The notes under the pieces were generated by a model. It saw only the letters and a list, made by a program, of their open reading frames with translations. It ran no database searches and had not been told where the DNA came from. Source: an uncultured Desulfobacterium sp. (GTDB lineage Bacteria; Desulfobacterota; Desulfobacteria; Desulfobacterales; Desulfobacteraceae). From it: 5,291 nucleotides of DNA. A program made the position numbers and the translations under genes. The DNA is taken from NCBI GenBank assembly GCA_937124525.1, contig CAKZLA010000076.1, positions 1 through 5,291 of the forward strand, in the 5' to 3' direction. Each line of letters starts with the position of its first letter. The first letter of the stretch is position 1. Positions 1 through 4,233 of the stretch are shown in pieces.

Positions 1-1
1 A

Positions 2-157
2 GAAGTTAGAGAGTTAGTAACGCTAGGGAAGTATACATTACTAATACCCTTCTGGTTATTACTAGGGGTATCCATCCCCATGAAAGCTTTATCTACGATA
101 ATCCACCATCTCATCCTCAACACTGCCCAAGTGGTACACGATAAGTTGGACATATAA
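2..157 (+). CDS. C-terminal end of a small phage membrane protein (partial)
   Basis: The frame is open from the left edge and ends at TAA 155-157, giving 51 visible residues; the start lies outside the window. A hydrophobic stretch at about residues 11-25 (YTLLIPFWLLLGVSIP) could be one membrane segment. It is followed by a histidine-containing tail ending VVHDKLDI. I do not recognise the family. The reasons to call it real are that it is on the same strand as the exonuclease, has similar ATA- and AGA-containing codon use, and stops exactly where the exonuclease reading frame would be expected to start, which is typical packing in a T7-like early or replication gene cluster. Function is unknown; a small membrane protein encoded between phage DNA-metabolism genes is plausible but inferred. 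Confidence 0.5.
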   Translation, partial: EVRELVTLGKYTLLIPFWLLLGVSIPMKALSTIIHHLILNTAQVVHDKLDI

Positions 158-168
158 AAAGAACATTA

Positions 169-924
169 TTGATCGATGGTGACATAGTACTATTCCGAGC
201 AGCCTCGGGTAGCTCCTCAAAGTTTGACTTTGGGGATGTCACTCTTGAATCAGACAACCAAGAAGATTTAAGGTCCAGAGTCCGGGAGGATATCCAAGGG
301 ATATTAGAACTCACAGGATGCAAGGACTACATATTCTGTCTATCAGGCAGTAGAAATTACCGTAAAGAACATTTTCCTACGTATAAAACTAATCGAGTCT
401 CAGAGAAGCCCTCGGGTCATGATGCGTTGAAGAGATGGGCAATGGATAATATCAAGTGCAAATACAGGCATAACCTGGAAGGGGATGATGTCATGGGTAT
501 ATTATGTACTAAATACCCTAAGGAATACGCTATATATTCCATAGACAAAGACATGAAGACTATACCAACGATGTTGTGGGACTTCCACAAGGGTCATTTC
601 TTCAAGCAGTCTATACATGCAGCTAATCACTTCTTGTATACCCAGGTTCTCACAGGAGACCCTACGGATGGTTACAAGGGTATCCCAGGTATAGGCAAGG
701 TTAAGGCTGAGAAGATACTAGATGGATGTAACACCGAGGAAGAAATGGCAGCAGCTACCCTAGGTGCATACATAGAATACTATGGATACACTTGGATTGC
801 TGTGGATCAGATGCAGCAACAGCTAGGACAGGCTAGGATATTACATCACAAAGATTATCAAGATTTATCAGCCCTAGGTATCACCTACCTTGGACCACTA
901 AAACAATTATCAGACAATTATTAA
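169..924 (+). CDS. T7 gp6-like 5'-3' exonuclease (FEN/RNase H-type fold)
   Basis: This is a homologue of the T7 gene 6 exonuclease, which degrades duplex DNA from 5' ends, removes primers and supplies nucleotides from host DNA in the infected cytoplasm. From the TTG at 169 it has 251 residues; T7 gp6 is about 300. Family landmarks are in order: IDGDIVLF (residues 2-9, first metal-binding Asp strand), RNYRKEHFPTYKTNR (about 62-76), LEGDDVMGI (about 103-111, acidic metal site), SIDKDMKTIP (about 124-133), then TGDPTDGYKGIPGIGKVKAEKIL, the helix-hairpin-helix DNA-binding segment with further metal-binding aspartates, and QARILHHKDYQ near the end, matching the gp6 C-terminal ARIL motif. The start is uncertain: no ATG fits. 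The frame stays open upstream to codon 145-147, and adding ATA-154 gives IKRTL before LIDGDIV, a natural N-terminal beta strand. No strong Shine-Dalgarno precedes either start. All catalytic motifs look intact. Codon use is ATA/AGA/AGG-rich, unlike the genes right of 2,700. Confidence 0.9.
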   Translation: MIDGDIVLFRAASGSSSKFDFGDVTLESDNQEDLRSRVREDIQGILELTGCKDYIFCLSGSRNYRKEHFPTYKTNRVSEKPSGHDALKRWAMDNIKCKYRHNLEGDDVMGILCTKYPKEYAIYSIDKDMKTIPTMLWDFHKGHFFKQSIHAANHFLYTQVLTGDPTDGYKGIPGIGKVKAEKILDGCNTEEEMAAATLGAYIEYYGYTWIAVDQMQQQLGQARILHHKDYQDLSALGITYLGPLKQLSDNY

Positions 925-971
925 TAACCCCAAGGGTATCCTCACAGGTGCCCTTGGTATTAACCAAGGAG
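887..971 (+). promoter_or_regulatory. Four-segment mutually exclusive hairpin array over the next gene's RBS
   Basis: Four alternating complementary segments are visible: CCTTGG 888-893, CCAAGGG 930-936, CCCTTGG 951-957 and ACCAAGG 963-969. Segment 2 with 3 forms a hairpin of 7 Watson-Crick pairs, extendable inward by four pairs (two of them G-U), with loop CTCACA. Segment 3 with 4 forms CCTTGGT-ATTA-ACCAAGG, which covers most of the Shine-Dalgarno AAGGAG (966-971) of the gene at 978. Segment 1 can pair with 2 over 6 bp. Segments 2:3 and 3:4 cannot form together. The exonuclease stop codon (922-924) places a terminating ribosome over segment 2. There is no T-tract, so this is not a standard rho-independent terminator. 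A regulatory role is inferred. Confidence 0.45.
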
Positions 972-977
972 TAACCT

Positions 978-1211
978 ATGGGAACTACCAAGTCAGAGCG
1001 TAAATATGGTGCTAAGACGGACAAGGTGGTAGCCACTAGGCAACGCAAGAAGCGAGTCAAAGAGGTAGAAGCAACAGTTAGAATCATGGTGGATAACGCT
1101 AACTTCCTAAGGGAAACATTTAAGACCACTAAGGAAGCTAGAGAACACATAGACAAATTACAAGAGAAGAACAAAGAAAAGATGTTGGTATGTAATTACC
1201 AAATCATATAG
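978..1211 (+). CDS. Small basic coiled-coil phage protein, unknown function
   Basis: The gene has an ATG start with a strong Shine-Dalgarno AAGGAG (966-971, 6-nt spacer) and ends at TAG 1209-1211, giving 77 residues. The protein is very rich in Lys, Arg and Glu (for example TRQRKKRVKEVEATVR) and predicted by eye to be mostly helical, with a charged heptad-like C-terminal half (TKEAREHIDKLQEKNKEK). There are no Cys pairs and no membrane segment. It follows the exonuclease by 53 nt, a position where T7-like phages carry small ORFs between gene 6 and the virion genes, but I cannot assign it to a named family. The hairpin array in front of it may control its translation. Its own stop overlaps the next Shine-Dalgarno (TAGGAG). 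DNA- or RNA-binding would fit the charge, but that is inference. Confidence 0.7.
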   Translation: MGTTKSERKYGAKTDKVVATRQRKKRVKEVEATVRIMVDNANFLRETFKTTKEAREHIDKLQEKNKEKMLVCNYQII

Positions 1212-1219
1212 GAGTCTAC

Positions 1220-1279
1220 ATGTTTTCAGATTTAGATACCTTAGATACTAAAGTCTTAAAAATAATGGTTGTGAGATAA
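1220..1279 (+). CDS. Short ORF, probably the truncated start of another phage gene
   Basis: A good Shine-Dalgarno (TAGGAG 1209-1214, overlapping the previous stop) precedes ATG 1220 by 5 nt. The frame encodes only 19 residues, beginning MFSDLDTLDTKVLK, and stops at TAA 1277-1279. The signal quality of the start suggests a real phage gene, but the product is too short to be convincing. The likely explanation is that phage DNA ends inside it, at roughly 1255-1275, and the last codons are chromosomal sequence. The TAA overlaps a following ATG (TAATG, 1277-1281). No family can be recognised from so few residues. Confidence 0.4.
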   Translation: MFSDLDTLDTKVLKIMVVR

Positions 1280-1348
1280 TGATTGCTAAAACAAATGCTA
1301 TTGTTTTACTAATTTCACTGTTTTAGAACCATTATCACTGTTTATAGA
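1262..1348. repeat. Repeat-dense junction: nested inverted repeats and a direct repeat
   Basis: Between the last phage-like codons and the DUF364 gene lie: an outer 9-bp inverted repeat ATAATGGTT (1262-1270) / AACCATTAT (1327-1335); an inner 8-bp inverted repeat TAAAACAA (1287-1294) / TTGTTTTA (1301-1308) with a 6-nt loop; and a direct repeat TCACTGTTTTAGA (1315-1327) / TCACTGTTTATAGA (1335-1348), identical except for one extra A. The stretch is AT-rich. No transposase, tRNA end or integrase is visible. It could be a recombination scar, an operator or promoter region, or, in part, degraded coding sequence of the DUF364 gene. Confidence 0.45.
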
Positions 1349-1349
1349 C

Positions 1350-2027
1350 TTGTATGGTTATGACTGCCAGGCCATTGAACACATAGTTTCCGGTAACAAA
1401 TACACTGCAGTTCTTCTCACAAACGGCCACATCGGCGTTTGCGCCAATCTTGGTAATAAGGTTTCATCGGCAATTACAGAGCTTAAAAATGTTCCACCGG
1501 AATTGTCACAGGATTCCCATCGCATCATTTATACAGCCTATCTCAATGCCTGTCACAACTACCATGGTTTTGAGTCCAAAGACGATGATATTTGGGATGT
1601 ATTGGACTTTAGTAAACAGCAGCGCATTGTCATGGTGGGGTTATTCAAGCCCATTGTGAAAAAATTTGAAAAAGCCGGAATACCCCTGGAGATCTTTGAT
1701 ATCATCAAAACAGATAATCGACTAACGGAAATGGAGCGCCAGAAAGATATTTTACAACAGGCAGATGCGGTGATTCTCACTTCCACCTCTGTGTTTAACA
1801 ATACCTTCCTGGATACAGTTAATGCCACCCCGGAAGGATGCCGTGTTTATATGCTGGGACCCTCATCCATCATGGCGCCGGAAATGCTGCAATATAAAAA
1901 TATTAAAATGATTTTTGGTGCCACCTTTGAAAAAAATGACACGCGGGTGCTGGATGTCATTAAAAACCATGGGGGTACACGACAATTTTTAAAATTTGGC
2001 GGTAAAAACTGCTTGAGTAAATGTTGA
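1350..2027 (+). CDS. DUF364 / Rossmann-like (putative heavy-metal chelation) protein, 5' end damaged
   Basis: The protein matches the DUF4213-DUF364 family, whose members combine an N-terminal strand-rich domain with a Rossmann-like domain. A metal-chelation role has been proposed for the family but not shown here. Visible landmarks from the TTG at 1350: YTAVLLTNGHIGVCANLG (residues 18-35, N-terminal domain), VMVGLFKPIV (94-103, first Rossmann strand and glycine turn), ADAVILTSTSVFNNTF (138-153), MLGPSSIMAPE (168-178) and GGTRQF (208-213). The protein is probably cytoplasmic; there is no signal peptide. TTG-1350 has no ribosome binding site and is unlikely to be the true start. The frame is open back to 1290, and a better start, ATG 1279 (MIAKTNAIVLLISLF, then TAG 1324-1326), lies in a neighbouring frame. 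One more T in the run 1321-1324 would fuse the two as ...SLFLEPLSLFIDLYGYD. The last residues, CLSKC, are not typical and may be drifted. No partner genes remain beside it. Confidence 0.8.
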   Translation: MYGYDCQAIEHIVSGNKYTAVLLTNGHIGVCANLGNKVSSAITELKNVPPELSQDSHRIIYTAYLNACHNYHGFESKDDDIWDVLDFSKQQRIVMVGLFKPIVKKFEKAGIPLEIFDIIKTDNRLTEMERQKDILQQADAVILTSTSVFNNTFLDTVNATPEGCRVYMLGPSSIMAPEMLQYKNIKMIFGATFEKNDTRVLDVIKNHGGTRQFLKFGGKNCLSKC

Positions 2028-2028
2028 T

Positions 2029-2044
2029 GGCCTCGTAAAAAGTC
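2029..2044. repeat. Possible short interspersed repeat remnant (GGCCTCGTAAAAAGTC)
   Basis: Immediately after the DUF364 stop codon is the 16-mer GGCCTCGTAAAAAGTC. From memory, strings of this kind recur between genes in deltaproteobacterial genomes; I cannot verify that here, and it occurs only once in this window. The rest of 2045-2073 shows nothing further that I recognise. Confidence 0.2.
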
Positions 2045-2073
2045 TGACATCAGTATGAAGCATGCTAAATCAC

Positions 2074-2113
2074 TTGAGTCTTATTATGTTTTGAGAGATA
2101 CTACAAAAGTAGT
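2074..2113 (+). promoter_or_regulatory. Promoter and palindromic operator of the toxin-antitoxin operon
   Basis: A candidate -35 TTGAGT (2074-2079) is followed after 17 nt by a candidate -10 GATACT (2097-2102). Overlapping the -10 is a perfect palindrome, ACTACAAAAGTAGT (2100-2113, 5-bp arms around AAAA). An operator placed over the -10 just upstream of an antitoxin is the standard arrangement for type II TA autorepression by the antitoxin or TA complex. The antitoxin's Shine-Dalgarno GAGGTGA (2128-2134) lies downstream. The function is inferred from position and symmetry. Confidence 0.5.
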
Positions 2114-2138
2114 TAATTTTAAAATTTGAGGTGATTTT

Positions 2139-2351
2139 ATGGGAATCCCCGTACGAATTGATGATGCATTGTATGATCAAGCCCGGGCCCAGGCACGTGC
2201 AGAACGTCGTACAATAGCCGGACAAATAGAGTTCTGGGGCATTGTCGGCAGGACAGCTTTGGATAACCCGGATCTTCCAATTGATTTCATACGAGATTTA
2301 TTGGTTGCACGTTCAGAAAGGACAGACTTTGTCATCTCCCTTTGTTCCTGA
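2139..2351 (+). CDS. ParD-like type II antitoxin, frameshifted near its C-terminus
   Basis: The first 60 residues match the ParD-like antitoxin family found beside RelE/ParE toxins: PVRIDDALYDQAR (4-16, N-terminal DNA-binding part), RRTIAGQIEFWG (23-34), GRTALDNPDLPIDFIRDLL (37-55). The start is ATG 2139 with Shine-Dalgarno GAGGTGA 4 nt upstream. As read it ends RTDFVISLCS at TGA 2349-2351 (70 aa). However, the expected family tail LSSPFVPEGYRNND followed by TGA is present in the +1 frame at 2329-2373. Removing one A from the run at 2317-2319 restores a 77-residue protein whose stop overlaps the toxin ATG (2366) by 8 nt, the usual translational coupling. The lost tail is the part expected to contact the toxin, so the product as read probably neutralises poorly but could still bind its operator. 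It is a decaying gene or a base-calling error; family assignment is confident. Confidence 0.8.
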   Translation: MGIPVRIDDALYDQARAQARAERRTIAGQIEFWGIVGRTALDNPDLPIDFIRDLLVARSERTDFVISLCS

Positions 2352-2365
2352 AGGGTATCGAAATA

Positions 2366-2635
2366 ATGACTGATCGGGTTGAAGTTTTACAGACATCTAT
2401 GTTTAAACGTGCCTATAAACGCTTGCATCCTGGCCAAAAAGCGGATGTTGATGATGCCATTTTTGAAATTGTGCGTGACCCGACCATTGGCGAACCGAAG
2501 AAAGGTGATCTGGCAGGTGTGTTTGTTTACAAATTCAAGTGTCATGGGCAGTTGACGTTCGTAGCTTATGACTATGATCAAATACTCGAATGTTGTTACT
2601 CTTGGGTTCACATGAAAATTTTTATCATGATTTGA
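2366..2635 (+). CDS. RelE/ParE-family toxin, frameshifted near its C-terminus
   Basis: This is a type II toxin of the RelE/ParE superfamily: small proteins that cut ribosome-bound mRNA (RelE) or poison gyrase (ParE). Which activity applies cannot be told. The start is ATG 2366, overlapping the repaired antitoxin stop; a TTG further upstream (2342) is in frame but lies inside antitoxin sequence. Landmarks: VEVLQTSMFKRAYKRLHP (residues 5-22), KADVDDAIFEIVRDPTIGE (25-43), KKGDLAGVFVYKFKCHGQLT (45-64), VAYDYD (66-71). As read it ends ECCYSWVHMKIFIMI (89 aa, TGA 2633-2635). The expected end LLLLGSHENFYHDLN is present in the next frame at 2593-2637 with TGA 2638-2640. One missing base after GAA 2588-2590 explains this, and repair gives about 91 aa. 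The C-terminal strand and its conserved HENFY segment, normally part of the active core, are lost, so the product is probably inactive. Confidence 0.82.
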   Translation: MTDRVEVLQTSMFKRAYKRLHPGQKADVDDAIFEIVRDPTIGEPKKGDLAGVFVYKFKCHGQLTFVAYDYDQILECCYSWVHMKIFIMI

Positions 2636-2648
2636 ACTGATCGTAATC

Positions 2649-2671
2649 TTTGCCGGATAACTCAAGGCAAA
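2649..2671. terminator. Weak hairpin between the convergent toxin and TolC genes
   Basis: TTTGCC (2649-2654) and GGCAAA (2666-2671) form a 6-bp stem with an 11-nt loop, 8 nt past the repaired toxin stop and about 40 nt beyond the tolC-like stop on the other strand. There is no run of T on either strand, so termination is doubtful. It is the only candidate in the 70-nt convergent gap. Confidence 0.25.
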
Positions 2672-2709
2672 AAGTTAAGTTGGCAACAAATAACGCCACC
2701 CACCCATAG

Positions 2710-4065
2710 CTACCTCACCAAAGGTTCCATAATCCCCATGGCCGCATTCAGATTCACCAGGGCAATGCGGTACAGGATGCGGCTGGCCGCAGCCGCCCCC
2801 GAAGCCCGCACCAGATCGGTCTGGGCCTCGTTGAGCCGGGTGAGGGTGGCCACCCCGGCCCGGTAGGCCTTTTCCACATGCTTTCGGATCTTTTCAGTGA
2901 GGGCCCGGGTCTGTTCCTGATTTTCCCATGTGCTGTAAGCCGTATCAGCAACGTTCAAAGCCTGTTCTATTTCAGCCTCCATGGCAAGGAGGATTTCTCT
3001 TCGTTTTTCTTCCAGACCCCGAAGATCGGCGGCCAGGGCTTCCACTTTTCCCTGACGTCTTCCCCCGGTGTAAAGATCCCATTTCACATTGATTCCGGCA
3101 TAGGTGTTGTGCTCCTCTTCATCCACCAATACCTTGTCCTGCTGGTACAGGTATTCCAATCCGGACACAAAATAGACCTTGGGAAAATAGCTTCCCTTTT
3201 CGGCCCGGAGTTTTTCCCTTAACGCCATAATACCGGCATCCACTGCCTTTAAATCCGGGCGGGATACCATGGCCTGTTCCAATGCCTTTTCATAGGTTTG
3301 CGAATGTTTTATAATGGTGCGGCTTCCCGCTCCCGGAAACATCTCCGGGGTGAGAACCTTTCCGGGAAGGGCCATCAAACGGACCAGGGCGGTACAGGTG
3401 ATTTTAAAATCCCGCTGGGCCGTCAGATAATCACTTTGTGCCTGGAGTGCCCTCACCGAAAAATTCATCACTTCGGCTTCAGGGGCCGTTCCCACCCGCC
3501 ATTTCACCCGGGCATCCTTTTCCAGGGTTTCATTGAATTGCTGATTTCGTTGGGCAATGGTCATTTTTTCCAGGGCCAGGCGGGCTTGCTGAAATGTGGC
3601 AGACACCGCCTGTATCAAAAGCCGTTGGACCTCATGACGTCCCTGCCTTGATTGTTCAATGGCATGGGTGGATGCCAGAATATTGGCTTCCCGGGAAAAT
3701 CCGTCAAACAACAGCCATGCCATTTGGATGCCAGCTGAGAATTCGTTAAAGGCCTCATCGGAGCGGATGGTCTGGGCCCAGTCCGGTTGAACAGTGGCCT
3801 GGATGGCTGTGGCTCCGGCATTACTGGTGATGGCGGGTTTCCATGCCGATTTAGCCTGGCGCAGCACGGCCTTTGCCCCCTCAATGCGCTCCTTTGCCTG
3901 GCCCATGCCAGGATTGTTTTTCAGGGTGATTTCACAGGCCCGTTCCAGGGTTAACCCCTCTGGGGGCAACTGTATAGAAGCATCTGGACCAGCCTGATTC
4001 ACACCGGCATGAACCAGGCTGGTCTGGAAAAGAATTAGAATTGCAATCATTATTTTATATTTCAT
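2710..4065 (-). CDS. TolC-family outer-membrane efflux protein
   Basis: This is an outer-membrane channel subunit of a tripartite (RND-type) exporter: a trimeric beta-barrel plus periplasmic helical tunnel that opens to the outside when docked to the membrane-fusion protein and inner-membrane pump. It has 451 residues. A signal peptide occupies 1-20 (MKYKIMIAILILFQTSLVHA, cleavage after VHA). The two tandem OEP repeats are clear: LTLERACEITLKNNP (38-52), GIQMAWLLFDG (112-122) and RVGTAPEAEVMNFSVRALQAQ (190-210) in the first, echoed by RPDLKAVDAGIMALREKL (269-286), GINVKWDLYTGGRR (324-337) and RAGVATLTRLNEAQTDL (402-418) in the second. Length and layout are normal for the family. The start ATG has a Shine-Dalgarno AAAGGTG (complement of 4070-4076). 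It follows the RND permease on the same strand with a 168-nt gap, so the two probably work together. Codon use is GC-richer (CGG, CTG, GCC) than in the phage-like part. The substrate cannot be inferred. Confidence 0.93.
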   Translation of the reverse strand: MKYKIMIAILILFQTSLVHAGVNQAGPDASIQLPPEGLTLERACEITLKNNPGMGQAKERIEGAKAVLRQAKSAWKPAITSNAGATAIQATVQPDWAQTIRSDEAFNEFSAGIQMAWLLFDGFSREANILASTHAIEQSRQGRHEVQRLLIQAVSATFQQARLALEKMTIAQRNQQFNETLEKDARVKWRVGTAPEAEVMNFSVRALQAQSDYLTAQRDFKITCTALVRLMALPGKVLTPEMFPGAGSRTIIKHSQTYEKALEQAMVSRPDLKAVDAGIMALREKLRAEKGSYFPKVYFVSGLEYLYQQDKVLVDEEEHNTYAGINVKWDLYTGGRRQGKVEALAADLRGLEEKRREILLAMEAEIEQALNVADTAYSTWENQEQTRALTEKIRKHVEKAYRAGVATLTRLNEAQTDLVRASGAAAASRILYRIALVNLNAAMGIMEPLVR

Positions 4066-4233
4066 ATCACACCTTTATTTCTCATGGGTTGTAAGCTCTC
4101 ATTTTCCATGGCATATAATACTTTTTAAAAAAGATTTTCATAAAATAAGGGCATGCTTTGAAAAAGTATCAACCAGTGAATGAAGGCCACCTGAATTCTT
4201 AGTGGATGCCCTGTTAACCGTAAATAAGAGAAC
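4066..4233 (-). promoter_or_regulatory. Gap between RND and tolC genes with an inverted repeat and possible promoter
   Basis: The 168-nt gap is AT-rich and non-coding as far as I can see. It contains ATACTTTTT (4118-4126) and AAAAAGTAT (4161-4169), a perfect 9-bp inverted repeat around 34 nt, with a shorter nested pair TTTTCA (4135-4140) / TGAAAA (4159-4164) and a GCATGC palindrome (4151-4156). On the minus strand TATTAT (complement of 4115-4120) is a fair -10, with a poor -35 (TTATGA) 17 nt upstream. A separate or additional promoter for the channel gene, or a processing hairpin within an RND-TolC transcript, would both fit. No convincing terminator follows the RND gene. Confidence 0.3.

Noticed and set aside
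44..79. Competing hairpins ATACCCTT/AGGGGTAT and GGGG/CCCC near the left edge
   Set aside because: They lie inside a coding frame, are short, and have no nearby start or RBS they could control.
66..941. Octamer GGGTATCC three times (66, 679, 934)
   Set aside because: Two copies are coding, spacing is irregular, and the copies share no frame or context; probably compositional.
930..962. Rho-independent terminator after the exonuclease gene
   Set aside because: The stem is good but no T-tract follows, and the next gene's RBS starts within 10 nt; read instead as a regulatory or processing hairpin.
881..1174. Minus-strand open frame of 97 codons across the phage genes
   Set aside because: It overlaps the exonuclease end, the hairpin array and the well-supported small gene on the other strand; no RBS or recognisable protein.
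2316..2335. Programmed ribosomal frameshifting in the antitoxin (or toxin) as an explanation for the split frames
   Set aside because: No recognised slippery heptamer with a downstream stimulatory structure is apparent at either site, and the shift directions differ (+1 then -1). Ordinary indels are simpler.
2649..2700. Integron attC site after the TA pair (GTTAAGT fits GTTRRRY)
   Set aside because: No matching RYYYAAC partner with the paired inner boxes could be found, and no integrase or other cassettes are visible.
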